Origin: Nemertoderma westbladi
Taxonomy: Eukaryota; Xenacoelomorpha; Nemertodermatida; Nemertodermatidae
Direction of reading: 5' to 3'
Assembly (NCBI GenBank): GCA_032718475.1
Contig: JAUCBJ010000946.1
Location: 1-56,440, forward strand
DNA length: 56,440 nucleotides
Part shown: in pieces, positions 42,725 to 53,663 of the stretch
Numbering within the stretch: position 1 is the first letter of the stretch
Layout of the letters: each line of letters opens with the position of its first letter
The notes under the pieces: model-generated
What the model was told of the DNA's origin: nothing
What the model saw: the letters and a program-made list of their open reading frames with translations, nothing else
The model's database searches: none
Translations under genes and position numbers: made by a program

Positions 42725-44876
42725 GTCATTGATCAAGAAAACTTACCACCCCCATGCAGCATATAGGAGGTGCCACCTGTAGCTGCATAGACCCTCTCAC
42801 TCCTCAAGAGACCTCAAATCTGGTCCTGTAACTAGGACCCCTTTTGTTCTGGGGCCTGGATTAAGGACCCATATCCTTGGCTGCAGGGGTATATGGCCTG
42901 GCCAGGCAGATGGTGATCTACCAATGGCTGGTCAGGAGTAGAGTGTTCTCATGTCCACTCTGAGTACACTTCTCTGCGACCTGCACCTGGCAGCAGGGGT
43001 ACAGGGCATGACCCAGCAGATGAGCTGCACAGCCAATGGTGGTTCATGTGCGCCAGAGTAGATATGGATGATGGGCCTCATATCTGACTCCACTGCGACA
43101 TTTACCCTGTGGAATGGCAAACCAGGGTGTGGTATTTGCCCCGAGAGCTGACTCGGCAAAAAAGCAACCCCCAACCCCCATTATGGATTACATTAGTAAT
43201 GCGGAGGTCCGGCCACTTGAGGCCAGTGGAATGACCAGACACAATCTGCCTCACAGGCGTCAGTTATCTCCTGACCAGCTGCCTGTCTCACCCCCTACTT
43301 GAGAGAGAGCGGCAAACAATTCTTAGAGTCCCTTTCCTGATGACCTTTCTGGCCCAAACCCTGGGTCACCAGGGAGGCCAGATTGTGAGGGGGAGAGGGA
43401 TTCTGGAGTTGGAGGCTACTCTCATGATCCACCCCGATCAACAAAGCCATTCGTAAAGCTGAGGCAAGTCACTAGACTAGCCTCAGTAAACACCCTAACA
43501 TTCGGGTCCCCAATGCGACAAGGTGAGCTGACTGCCTTGGCAGATAAGCTTTTTCTCTTAGTGCAGTGGGTGTTCAAGAGCACTGAATGCAGACTGATGA
43601 GGTTCTGATTAAGGACATGGGGGGCGGTTGGCGACTCGCCCTCGCGTCAGCGGATGATAGTGGCAATGGTGGAATTGGTCTATTGATGAATCCAACTGCA
43701 CATGCAGCATTGGACAAAATAGACCAAATCTCTAACCGCATCATCCGTTGCCACTTCTCATGTTCTGGAAGACTGGCTAAGAAGTTTCCTAAGGTGGTTC
43801 TGATTGTGTGCTACTCTCCAACTAGTGTTGCCCCTGTAGAGGAGGTGGAAAATTTCTACCACAATCTACAAGCAGCTACGGATGGCGTGGATCAGCATGC
43901 ATTCTTAACATTCCTGGGAGACTTTAATGCAAGTGTGCATCAATCACCTACATTGCCCTGGTTCTATAGCAATAGTGTTAACCGAAATTCCGTCCATCTT
44001 CAGGATGTTATCTCTGGAAATGGATTGTTTTCGGCTGGAAACCAGTTCAAAAAGCGAACTGGAAAGCTATGGACTCATGGTGGACCCAGTAGTCGCAAGT
44101 CCCAGATAGACCCTATCCTGTTTCGTAGGAAATACAGGAGCTCTATACAAGACTGTAATGCATTTACACTTCGACCCTTCTCCAGTGATCAACGCCTTAT
44201 TGTGGCCAAGGTAAGACTTAGTCTGCGTGCTAGCAGAACTACTAAATCTGCTTTGCCACGGCATGACTGGTCCTCCCTGTTGCAACAGCCAAGTGTGAGA
44301 TCCAGCTTCACACTATACTGTAGCTGAGCAACAGGTATGAGGTTCTTGCCGCTGAGGCGGCAGATCACTGTGAGGGCTATACTGCCTTCACAGAGGCAGT
44401 TAAGTTAGCAGCTGCAGAAACAGTTCCTGTATACACTCGAAACAGGAAACGGGCCCCCTGGACTGACAACAAAATTCAGAAGTGCCGAAATGACCTCTAC
44501 AAGGCGCAGAAAGAGTCCCGACTCAAACAGACTACAGCGGCCAAGAATGCAGTTAAGGCTGCGTCGAGGTCCCTGAACAGGCAGTACTCTGTTAATTTAC
44601 AGAAGCTAATAAACTAACAGGTTGATACCATCAATGATGCTGATGACAGCAGGCAATCATCCCAGGCATGGAGATTGATCAACTTGCTTACTGGTCGAAA
44701 AAGCCAACCAACCACCAAGGAAGGTTAAGGCTGAATCACCAGCCGATCACATCAACGGTTGGAAGGCCCACTTTGAAAAGCTCCTCAATAATGACAGGGT
44801 ATTGCCTGATAACTTCATAGAAGTAAAAGTGTCTGATTCTGTACTCCCAGATATTCCCATTGGTGATATCTCCTTT
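42725..44876 (+). mobile_element. LINE, 5' part with APE endonuclease, plus orientation
   Basis: It starts at the family's 5' end (ccacccccatgcagcatatagg). It shows the same N-terminal segment as the 33805 copy (MANQGVVFAPRADSAKK at 43114), then an endonuclease frame at 43587-44327 (NGGIGLLMNP, VVLIVCYSPTS, FLGDFNASVH, QIDPILFRRK, SSDQRLIVAKV). A decayed linker follows to GDISF, where the Penelope-like insertion begins. Coding resumes at 54634. Confidence 0.87.
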
Positions 44877-44957
44877 AGACAATGAGTTAGTGCGTTTAGA
44901 AGGACCTTTTTCTAAGTGACCAAAAATATGATTTAAAATGAAATAACCAAGTATATT

Positions 44958-44979
44958 TCGGGCAACAGCCCTTTATCAA
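44958..44979 (-). ncRNA. Degenerate hammerhead-like motif, left arm
   Basis: Reverse complement of 54479-54503: tgataaagggc, loop, gcccgaaa. It is the same arm in opposite orientation; see the right-arm entry. Confidence 0.35.
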
Positions 44980-45129
44980 CTCAATTCAGGTAGAATGCAT
45001 GCGCAGGTGTAAAGTACGGAAGTACATACAGGACTAAACTACTACAGACAATCAACCGAAACATCCAATCATACTCCCCCACATCAACGAACACGTTGGC
45101 AGGAAGGTAAAGGAGATAATTAGAAGGTC

Positions 45130-45375
45130 TCCGTTTTCTAGAACCACCAGGGTTGTGTTCACACCGGGACGGACATTAAAAGATATATTAATACAAACAC
45201 GGCTTAACAAACCCAAATGCCCCAAACTACCTAACACAATATGTTACACATGTTCCAACGGTACACGCAACTGCACAAAAAAGAACGTAATTTACCAAAC
45301 TACGTGCAATTTATGCAAAGAGAGATACATAGGCGAAACATATAAACCCATTAGGATACGCACAATGGCACACAG
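45130..45375 (+). pseudogene. Penelope-like GIY-YIG endonuclease, first part
   Basis: The plus strand reads VVFTPGRTLKDILIQTRLNK, then CYTCSNGTRNC, NVIYQTTCNLCKERYIGETY and KPIRIRTMAH. The linker-GRTLKDIL block, paired cysteines, the VIY...YIGET core and the downstream arginine define the GIY-YIG domain of Penelope-like elements. The frame breaks at the insertion of LTR element A and resumes at 53997 with RNAVRNNNKS. Confidence 0.85.
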
Positions 45376-45708
45376 TGTTGGGTCGGCGGGTGCAATTGTG
45401 TGTGGTGGGAGTAGGGCGATAGGTCGGGGAGTAGGTGAGGACCTAAGGCGAGGAAGGATGGAGAGTGATAGTGAGGAGAGAGTGTGGAAGGGTACCGGTA
45501 GGCGGTAGGGCAGTAGAGTGGTACTTGGGTTGCGCGGATTAGGTTTATTGCTCGGATTCAGTAATTGGTTATTGTTAATTGTGTATACTGGTTTATATTG
45601 TTATATTACATATATATATAATAAATGATTGCATTGAAGCTCGAAGATATATTGATTATTTAAGTGACTGGGAAGTTTGGGAGAACGTTCGTTGTATTCA
45701 ATGCTACA
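45376..45708 (+). repeat. 5' LTR of element A
   Basis: TG...CA ends, 333 bp, near-identical to 53664-53996. It contains a TATA-like run (tatatatataataaatg) at about 45611-45626 that could serve as promoter or poly(A) signal context. Confidence 0.92.
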
Positions 45709-45888
45709 AGCTATCACCGCGAGGCTGCATTTACTTATTTCCTATTACAGTATTAGGCCTACTGTATTACCGGTCAACCGGTAACATAATTTTGACACCG
45801 CTAGCCTACCACTGTAGGCCCTATACTTAACGGACGCGGTACTTAAAAGTTTAGTTCATACCAGACTGAGGTTTACAGGTTTAAATAT

Positions 45889-46815
45889 ATGGATAACGAC
45901 GGCCAGGTGTCGGGAACGTCGAGAGGTGAAGGTGAAGGTACCGGTACCGGTAGCAGTGCCCGAAATTTGAGTGTAAAGTTGGATGGCGTTTTGGATAAAT
46001 TTACAGGAGTGGACAACCAAAATTTCGAAGAGTGGGCGCAAAAATTCGAAGTTATCGCAGAATTACAGGATTGGGGCGCTAGAAAAGCTAAATTCGCACC
46101 ATTGTTCCTCAAGAGCAATGCATTCACAGTATATCAACAGCTTTCAACCGATGACAAGGAGGATTGGGTTGTTTTGAAACAAAAGTTGAGTGAGGCTTTT
46201 TCAATAACTCGTTTCCAAGCTTATAATTTGTTTAAAAACCGTGTTGTGCGTCCTGGTGAAACATATGAAGTCTTCCTAGCCGACTTAAAGCGATTATTAT
46301 CCTTGGCTGGGATTTCAGATGCGACTAATGTTATGCTACAGAGTCAATTCATTGCGGGTTTACCTGTGGAAGTTTCTTCACAGCTTCGAAAGTCTTTGGC
46401 CGCGGATGGGGTTTCTGTACCGTTGTCAGAGCTGGTTGCTAGGGCTCGTAATGTACTAGCAGCAATTGAGGATGCTGAGGGGTTTACAATCGCTGGAGCC
46501 ATGGTAAATTCGGATCGTAGCCGTGGAGTTGGGAACTATTCAACCCGCCTGCCTACACGTGGTGGAGGGGGACAACGTTTTAATGGAGACAGGCTGATGT
46601 GTTGGCGATGTGGCCAGGTGGGCCATTTACGTAAATACTGTATGCAGGTTACACCGGTACCTCAGCCTGTTACTGGCGGGTTAACAGGACCGATGACAGG
46701 GGCCCGTTGCTATGGATGTGGGGGAAGAGGACACATGCGTCGTGAATGTCCTACAGTAAATGGGCCGAGTTCGGGAATCTGGCGAGGGGGGGCATCTGTG
46801 CAACCTCAGCTTTAA
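45889..46815 (+). CDS. Element A gag
   Basis: 308 codons from ATG (MDNDGQVSGTSRGEGEG). Residues about 25-190 resemble a gypsy capsid (VLDKFTGVDNQNFEEWAQKF, FKNRVVRPGETYEVFLADLK). Two CCHC knuckles follow: CWRCGQVGHLRKYC and CYGCGGRGHMRREC. The downstream protease frame is -1 relative to gag and overlaps its end. A run of seven G at 46786-46792 inside the overlap is a possible -1 slip site. The frame is intact. Confidence 0.88.
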   Translation: MDNDGQVSGTSRGEGEGTGTGSSARNLSVKLDGVLDKFTGVDNQNFEEWAQKFEVIAELQDWGARKAKFAPLFLKSNAFTVYQQLSTDDKEDWVVLKQKLSEAFSITRFQAYNLFKNRVVRPGETYEVFLADLKRLLSLAGISDATNVMLQSQFIAGLPVEVSSQLRKSLAADGVSVPLSELVARARNVLAAIEDAEGFTIAGAMVNSDRSRGVGNYSTRLPTRGGGGQRFNGDRLMCWRCGQVGHLRKYCMQVTPVPQPVTGGLTGPMTGARCYGCGGRGHMRRECPTVNGPSSGIWRGGASVQPQL

Positions 46816-47903
46816 ATAGCTATAGGTGCTCCCCGTATAATAAATGTTTACCTGTAGTACAATCCACTGTGTCATTTAATGAAATAGTTTGTAATTTATC
46901 AGTGGGATTAGATACATTTTGTACTCATTCGTTGATTTCACAGGGTTTTTTAGACCGAAATAATGTAAAGTATGATTATTGTGTAAAGACTCTAAATACT
47001 TTAGGTGACAAAGTGCCTTTGGTTGGTATGGTGTCATGTACTTTATTCAATGCACCAGGTGTTAGCCAGCCAGTAGAACTTCAACTGCATGTTGTCGATA
47101 CAGAATCACTATTTGGGACGGATGCATTATTTGGTATCGATGTAATTCAACATGTTGGTGGTATTAACTTATCCTATGACAGGCAGTCTGGTGCAATGGC
47201 TGTTTGTTTGACTCAAAGTGTGATCAGCGGTGACAGTAGAGTAGAGAGCCTTGGAAGGCTCCATAGTGAAGTCATTGAAACACCATTACAAAGTAGTGTT
47301 TGCTCTGCTGCTTTCCAGGATGCTGGGGGAGACAAAGTGGAAGTGTATGGGCGTGATGAGCAGTCTATCAGGGGTGTGAATAGTGAGTTGAATGTTAATG
47401 CACCTGAATGGTTCCCCCCCAGACATACTGTTCCGTATCCCCGTCTGGGTAAATTTATTAAGGTTGCTAAAAGTGTGAATGGAGATGTCGAACTTGTTGA
47501 GAAAGATTTTGTAGTTACATGGCTGAATGAAAAACGATATTGGGAATTGAAATGGACATGGAAAGGGGGAAACCCTCCGATAAAACATCTGGGGTCTGGT
47601 CTTGGGGATTATGGCATCACTATAGGGCAACCACAAAGTAAACTCCTTAATGCTGAGGTTAACAAATGGATAGAAAATGGCTGGGTTGAGAAATATGAGA
47701 GGGAAATGCATGGGGAACTGAGAGGACTTCTCCCACTCATTCCCGTATTACAGGAACACAAAGATACTACTCCTGTGCGACCTGTTTTAGACTATACACC
47801 CCTAAATAAGTGTGTTCAAGCTGATCCAGGGCGCCAAGTCGCAGTTTGTGATGTGAAGCTGTGTGTAGCTGGCGAAAAATGGGGAATCATACTAGGAGTC
47901 TAG
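46790..47903 (+). pseudogene. Element A protease and RT N-terminus
   Basis: The frame is -1 to gag. It has a retropepsin-like stretch in which the active-site triplet reads DTF (VGLDTFCTHSLIS) instead of DTG/DSG, with a plausible flap end (ALFGIDVI). It then enters the RT N-terminal block (WIENGWVEKYE, LIPVLQEHKDTTPVRPVLDY). Near 47870 the RT continues in another frame (47861-49435), so a frameshift breaks the polyprotein. The DTF change would be expected to weaken the protease, unless it is normal for this lineage. Confidence 0.8.
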
Positions 47904-49435
47904 ACCTATCTAAGGCATACTTACAAATTCATGTTGTAGATGACCTTTGCCTATATCAGGGTATGCTTTGGGATGGAACCATTTATATTATGAAACGTAT
48001 GGGATATGGCTTAGAAATTGCACATAAAGTGTTGAATGCTGTTGTACTCTTTGTGTTAGATACAGCTGGATACTCCCCTGATGAGGTAGAAAAATATGTA
48101 GACGACATATATGTCAATGAGGATAAGGTCAAAGTGGAAGACGTTAGGGTTAACCTTGCATGCTATGGGTTAGTTACCAAAGAACCCACAGGTCCAAATG
48201 AAATGCGCCTACTTGGCATAGATGTTCAATCCAATAAGTGTGGTGTTTTGCAATGGAAACGATTTTTAAAGTCATTACTGTCTGTGCCGCATCCGTTGAC
48301 CAAACGTCAGCTGTTTTCTTGGTGTGGTAAGATTGTTGCGCACTATCCTGTTGCAAACTATTTACGTGTGTGTTGCAGCTGGCTTAAACGCCAATGCAGT
48401 GATGGAATGTGGGACAGTAGTGTTAATGATGTAGTTGAGACATTAGCCCACGATCTATATCATATGATCGAACTCGATGATCCTGTGAAGGGGCAATGGA
48501 CAGTGCTGGACAAAGATGATACTAAGGTTGACATCTGGGTTGACTCTAGTGATATTGCACGAGCAGTTGTTTTGGAAGTTGATGGTGTTGTGGTGGAGGA
48601 TGGTGCATGGTTGCGAAAATTAAAAGATTCAATGCACATTAACATTGCTGAGCTTGATGCAGTTATTGATGGTTTAAATCTTGCAGTAAAGTGGAACTTA
48701 GTGACTAAGAACTACAATATATTTACCGATTCAGAGACAGTAAATAGGTGGTTGTGCCAAATGCTTGGAAATGTACAGCGATTCAAAATAGGGGGACTGT
48801 CTGAGGTTATTGTAAAAAGACGTCTGCAAGTGATTGAAGAAATTGTTGACTGTTATCATTGGAATATTAATGTTATCAAAGTTGCTTCTAAGGATAATAA
48901 GGCTGATCGATTGACCAGAATTCCTGAAAGGTGGAGAAAAATTGTTCGGGCAGTTGAACATACTGTTGATGATGATGTTATATGTGCTGGTGCACATTTA
49001 CCTAAGACCGTTGTTGGAATAGATGTTGGTATAATTTGTGCGAGGCAGGATGCTAATCTGGAATTAGCTGCCGTGAGACATGCCATAAATACCAATGATT
49101 GGAGTGAAGTCTCAAAGCATTGTGTTTATAAAGGTTTGAAGTCGCAGCTGCATGTTGATTCATCTGGCTTGCTTTTAAGAGAAGTTAAAATTCCTCCTAA
49201 TGATGTGGTTGATGTACCTGTGATTCCCAGTGATTTAGAGGCTGATGTCATTAGAAGAGGTCATTGCTCTTCTGGTCATAGCTGTTGGGAGATATCCAGG
49301 AATTATTTACGACGTATATGTTATTTTCCATCCATGGCAATAAAATGTCAGGAATTTGTGTACGCACCTGTAGAGAGTATTGTTTGGCTAACCCGGTTAA
49401 ACCAGAAAGTAGTTATCCCTCAGAGAGAACTGTAA
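47861..49435 (+). pseudogene. Element A RT-RNase H and integrase N-terminus
   Basis: RT motif LDLSKAYLQIHV and catalytic YVDD (EKYVDDIYVNED) are present. The RNase H acidic residues appear as DIWVDSSD, NIAELDAV, IFTDSETV and KDNKADRLTR. The integrase zinc-binding domain starts with GHCSSGHSCWE. A frameshift near 49350 moves the CxxxxxxC half (KCQEF, then RTCREYC) into another frame. By sequence these enzymes look ancestrally complete, unlike the RT-less elements in this window. Confidence 0.87.
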
Positions 49436-49519
49436 TAGCTGACCATCCATGGCAAATTGTGTTTGTTGATTCTCTCAAGGTGGGTGAATCTTCATTGTTG
49501 GTTATGGTTGATTCGCTTT
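49285..49519 (+). pseudogene. Element A integrase, first catalytic Asp
   Basis: The frame reads CVRTCREYCLANPVKPESSY and then WQIVFVDSLKVGESSLLVMV. VFVD carries the first catalytic aspartate. Coding stops at the TSD GCTTT (49515-49519) of element B. Removing element B restores continuity into SKWAEV at 52656, and the 3141-bp insertion keeps the frame. Confidence 0.85.
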
Positions 49520-49780
49520 TGTACTGTATTTGAATTTCCCTCTACATATTAAATATATAGAAGTGGTGATTATTGAATTACCTACCGGTAACCAATATAC
49601 TTTTATTATGTATGTATTAGCCTACTTAATGATATAACTTTAGTACTGTAATACAGTAGGCCTACGGGCTTCAGATATTATTATTTTGCTTATATACATT
49701 ATGCTTTTAGATATGAAAGATATTATTATAAGCCTAGCCTAATGTTATATTTTGATCAACAAACAAATAGAAATAGAAGA
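49520..49780 (+). repeat. 5' LTR of element B
   Basis: 261 bp, TGTACTGTATTTG to AATAGAAGA, matched at 52395-52655 without visible differences. Confidence 0.92.
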
Positions 49781-50008
49781 TGGCGCTGCGAGTATTTCAG
49801 TATTTACCGACAATGCTGCAATGAACACCGGCAGACCGGTGACCGGTAGTTAAACCTAAATCGTGGTACCGGTGATCAAAAAAAATAAATAAACAGGCCT
49901 ACCGCTGTACCGGTACCGACTGTCCAGTACAGAGTACTGTGTAGTTGAAAGTAGGCCAATATATATGACCAGCGGAGCTAAAGTATCGAAGTAGATAGGC
50001 TAAACAGC

Positions 50009-50875
50009 TTGATTATGCCTACAGGTACAGGTGCTGAAATTACTTCTGCAAGACGTAGCCGTGGCCAATATCGTTTTGGTGCTCAAAAAGCCATAACGCG
50101 AGTAGAAATATTAATGGCTGAAATCCAACAGCCGGATTACCGGTTGTGTGACTTGCTTACTGCAGAGTTAGCAGTTAAAGAGGCTAGAGATTTAATGAAT
50201 ACATATCAGGCAGCCGTTGATAGATGTCTGGACGTTGAAAGTGTCGATGAAGACAACCTACACACAGATAAAGGGTGGGTCGAGTACTGCGACCTAGATG
50301 AAATCCTGGATGGATTCTGTAGCTTCATAAGGAAGATTCGAGGGCAGTTTGATGCAAAGCCTCCACCGGGAGTTCTAGCTGTAGCTCCTAGATCGTCAAG
50401 GATCGATACTTCATTGAAGCCGCATATAAATTTATCTGTATCAGCTAGTTTGGCTGAATACCGCGTTTGGAGAAAAGGATTTGAGTCCTTTTATAATTCC
50501 AACCAGATGTCTGCATTGCCAGCCTCAACTCAGCGTTCACACCTTCGGTCATGTGTTGACCCAGCCATGGATCTTAAGGGTGAACAACTTCTTAAAGTTC
50601 TTGTAGATACACCAATAATGGAAGTTCTCGAATTTTATGAGCAACATTTTATTCGACAGGTGCCAGTATTGAATCGCCGACACAACTTTTGGAGTTGTGA
50701 ATGGGCAGATGGTGAACTCTTCAGTGACTATATCGTGCGTTTGAAGCAAATTGGCCAAGATTCGGAGCTTGATAGGCTTCCATATGAAGATTTACTGGCT
50801 ACAAAGATTGTTTGTGGAGCTATTAAGCATCCCAGGTTACAAGAAGAACTTTTAAAGATAAAAGAGGACCAATAG
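50009..50875 (+). CDS. Element B gag
   Basis: The open frame covers 288 codons; the first ATG lies a few codons in (ATGCCTACAGG at about 50013 is in another frame, so the start is uncertain). The N-terminal half is helical and acidic. The C-terminal half resembles a gypsy capsid (LAEYRVWRKGFESFYNSNQM, DGELFSDYIVRLKQIGQDSE). No zinc knuckle is visible; the frame ends KIKEDQ, and the integrase frame lies -1 to it. Confidence 0.78.
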   Translation: MIMPTGTGAEITSARRSRGQYRFGAQKAITRVEILMAEIQQPDYRLCDLLTAELAVKEARDLMNTYQAAVDRCLDVESVDEDNLHTDKGWVEYCDLDEILDGFCSFIRKIRGQFDAKPPPGVLAVAPRSSRIDTSLKPHINLSVSASLAEYRVWRKGFESFYNSNQMSALPASTQRSHLRSCVDPAMDLKGEQLLKVLVDTPIMEVLEFYEQHFIRQVPVLNRRHNFWSCEWADGELFSDYIVRLKQIGQDSELDRLPYEDLLATKIVCGAIKHPRLQEELLKIKEDQ

Positions 50876-50880
50876 AGGAC

Positions 50881-52260
50881 CCTTCTCCAGAAGATCAGGA
50901 AGATGTGGCTGTTAGTGAAATATGTTTCATTAATAAAGTAATGAGTTCTGAGGAAACAAATGACATACAAGACAAAGATAATAAAAATGATATAGCTCTG
51001 GAGAAGATTATATCAGTAGCTAATAGTGATGCTACATATTTAGCTATAAAAGAAGCCCTTTTGTCAAATAAGATTGTTAAGAATTTGCCGATAAGTCATC
51101 CTGCTCGGCCATATTCTAACCAGTGGGCTAAATTAAGTGTTGATGTGAACTCCGGTTTAATTCTTCTAGACGCATCCCGGATTATTATTCCTACTGGTTG
51201 TAGGAAGGAAATATTGAATGCATTACATTATGCTCATCAAGGCCAATTAAAAACTTATTCCCGAGCTAGGCAGCTATATTATTGGCCTGGGTTATCCAAT
51301 GATATAGCACAGGTGACTTTGCAGTGTGAACAGTGTCAACAGTTACAGGCAAGTCAGAAATCTGAGACTCGTAAACAGACATTTGTAAATCGACCATTTG
51401 AAGATGTCTCCATGGATCTCTTTGAATATGGATCCAGACACTTCATCGTTTTGGCTGATCGGTATTCTGGTTGGCCTGTAGTTGGTTTACCATCTCTCTC
51501 CAAGGCACCAGATACTGGAGATATTATTAAAGTTATAGATCAGTGGTTCCGAGATTATGGAATTCCCGAAAAAATGCGAACGGATGGCGGACCACAATTC
51601 CGTTCTGAATTTGGAAAGTATTGTATAGACAATGGAATAGACCATCAGACATCGTCAGCCTATTACCCGGAGTCTAATGGGCATGCAGAGTCTGCCGTTA
51701 AAAGTATGAAACACCTTATAAAAAAACACTGGGACAACAGTACTGGGCGATTAAACCAGAGAGCGTTTGGAGTGGCACTGTTAGAATGGAGAAACACGCC
51801 ACGTTCCGATGATGGGCTTTCACCAGCACAATGGCTTTTTGGGCGTAGCCAACGAACCCGGGCACCGGCCCACTCTTCAACATATTCTACCATTAAACCA
51901 AATGAATTGAAGAAAGCTGAAAAAAAACGAAAAACTGTTGCTAACTATCGCCGAGATCTTCTTGGTGGTCATGATTTGAAACCTTTAGCTATTGGAGAAA
52001 CAGTACGTATTCAAGTTTCTGGACGTTGGGATCGACTTGGAGTAATTAAGAAGAAACGTAACACTGATCGTTCTTATATAGTTCTCAGCGAGGGACACGA
52101 ATACCTTCGCAATAGGAAATTTCTGAAACCTTTCTATCATTTTACCGAATACGATGATAAAAATAACTCGGGTGAGAACAATAGTAACTTTACTGAGACA
52201 CCACCATTGCGCCGAAGTACGCGTGAACGTTCTGCTCCTGACAGATATGGTTCTGTTTAA
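50881..52260 (+). CDS. Element B integrase, directly after gag
   Basis: The frame opens shortly after the gag stop. Counting from 50905 (451 residues): zinc-binding H108, H111, C141, C144 (HYAHQGQLKTYSRARQLYYW, CEQCQQL); catalytic D171 (MDLFEYG), D227 (RTDGGPQF) and E262 (GHAESAVK), a DD35E arrangement; and a basic C-terminal region with SGRWDRLGVIKKKRN. Everything between gag and the integrase linker (protease, RT, RNase H) is missing. The integrase frame has no stop, so this copy could supply an integrase, but not copy itself. Confidence 0.87.
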   Translation, partial: PSPEDQEDVAVSEICFINKVMSSEETNDIQDKDNKNDIALEKIISVANSDATYLAIKEALLSNKIVKNLPISHPARPYSNQWAKLSVDVNSGLILLDASRIIIPTGCRKEILNALHYAHQGQLKTYSRARQLYYWPGLSNDIAQVTLQCEQCQQLQASQKSETRKQTFVNRPFEDVSMDLFEYGSRHFIVLADRYSGWPVVGLPSLSKAPDTGDIIKVIDQWFRDYGIPEKMRTDGGPQFRSEFGKYCIDNGIDHQTSSAYYPESNGHAESAVKSMKHLIKKHWDNSTGRLNQRAFGVALLEWRNTPRSDDGLSPAQWLFGRSQRTRAPAHSSTYSTIKPNELKKAEKKRKTVANYRRDLLGGHDLKPLAIGETVRIQVSGRWDRLGVIKKKRNTDRSYIVLSEGHEYLRNRKFLKPFYHFTEYDDKNNSGENNSNFTETPPLRRSTRERSAPDRYGSV

Positions 52261-52369
52261 TTTAAAAAGTTTCAGTTTGAAAGTTTTATATCTGTTTAAT
52301 TTAGAAAGTTTCAGTTTGAAAGTTTTATATCTGTTTAATTTAGAAAGTTTCAGTTTGAAAGTTTTATAT
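52253..52369 (+). repeat. 39-bp tandem repeat, three units, across the integrase stop
   Basis: Three exact-length units (ctgtttaatttaRaaagttt...) occupy 52253-52369. The first contains the stop codon of the integrase frame. The unit is AT-rich and lies just before the purine tract and 3' LTR. Confidence 0.92.
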
Positions 52370-52394
52370 AAAACTCTTTAGCGGGGAAGGGAGA

Positions 52395-52655
52395 TGTACT
52401 GTATTTGAATTTCCCTCTACATATTAAATATATAGAAGTGGTGATTATTGAATTACCTACCGGTAACCAATATACTTTTATTATGTATGTATTAGCCTAC
52501 TTAATGATATAACTTTAGTACTGTAATACAGTAGGCCTACGGGCTTCAGATATTATTATTTTGCTTATATACATTATGCTTTTAGATATGAAAGATATTA
52601 TTATAAGCCTAGCCTAATGTTATATTTTGATCAACAAACAAATAGAAATAGAAGA
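52395..52655 (+). repeat. 3' LTR of element B
   Basis: It repeats 49520-49780 and is followed directly by the TSD GCTTT and the resumed integrase of element A. Confidence 0.92.
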
Positions 52656-53640
52656 GCTTTCAAAGTGGGCTGAAGTAGAATCTGTTCCATCTTTGTCTGC
52701 AGCAGACGTGACACCTATATTTCTTAATAAGTGTACACAATGGGGCCCCCCTGAAGTCATTCGTTCTGATGCTGGTCCTGAATTTGTAAATGGTCTGATA
52801 AAAAGTGTGCAGGCCGTGTTCGGTTTTAAAATGTTACACGGTGCAGTTAGAAATCCTCGAAGCCAAGGTGTCGTGGAACGTTACCACCGTACTTTTTTGA
52901 CGATCTTAAGAAAAACTTTGATCAACCGACAAACGAATAGTGGTAAATGCACAGTAGAACAAGATGAGTTAAATTGGATTCTTTATTACTACCGTAATCG
53001 TCCTAATACTTCAATTGGTATATCACCCATGAAAGCCTTTTGTGGTTGGGAACAGGGTGCAATCAATTGGACAAGTGCAAAAGGATACAGCCCTAGTACA
53101 TGGGTTGGTCACCGCATGAAACTAGCCGCCGAGTTGTTTGATTACTTGGAGCTACATCTCTCAGCATTAGATAATGACCTAAAAATTGTAACAAGGCAGT
53201 TCACTGCGGGGGACAGTGTTTTTCTACGAAGAGACCCCAGGGCCGGAAAGGCATTCACTCCCTGGGAAGATGGGTGGATGGTTGTGGGACAGAAGGGACC
53301 GGCTACTTACCTGATAAAGCACAAAAACCATAAACGCCGGCAAAAGATTGTAAATGTAGATTTGTTGAAGACACCCGATGAAACAACAAATAAAACTGAC
53401 ATTACTCTTAACAACTTTACAACTGGTCCCATTCGAGAAGTAGTTACCGATTCGAATTCATTAGATGAAGTTATTGTTGAATTGGAGTCTCCAAAGCCAA
53501 ATGTCCTTGTGGTTGACCATGGTATTGGTGAAGGAGTCTTATCTAGTAGTGAGAGCGATGTTAGTGAGTGTGAGGACACACGTGGGGTTATCACTAGGAG
53601 CGGCCGGATTGTGAAACCTCCAAAATACTATGGTTATTGA
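52656..53640 (+). pseudogene. Element A integrase, second part
   Basis: It continues with SKWAEVESVPSLSAADVTP. The second catalytic aspartate (VIRSDAGPEFV) and the glutamate (QGVVERYHRTFL) are present, followed by YYYRNRPNTSIGISPMKAF and a C-terminal SH3-like stretch (FLRRDPRAGKAFTPWEDG, KNHKRRQKIVNVDLLK). It ends at a stop 23 bp before the 3' LTR. The open frame is uninterrupted. Confidence 0.86.
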
Positions 53641-53663
53641 GAAAATACAATTGCAGGGGGAGA

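Larger units (their letters stand above)
49520..52655 (+). mobile_element. LTR element B, gag-integrase only, 3.1 kb
   Basis: LTRs of 261 bp appear identical by eye. The target duplication GCTTT (49515-49519, 52656-52660) lies within the integrase of element A. The sequence after the 5' LTR, TGGCGCTGCGAG, fits a tRNA-complementary primer site, and gcggggaagggaga precedes the 3' LTR. The LTR ends in AGA rather than the usual CA. Only gag and integrase ORFs remain; protease, RT and RNase H are absent. It is the youngest insertion of the nest. Confidence 0.92.
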
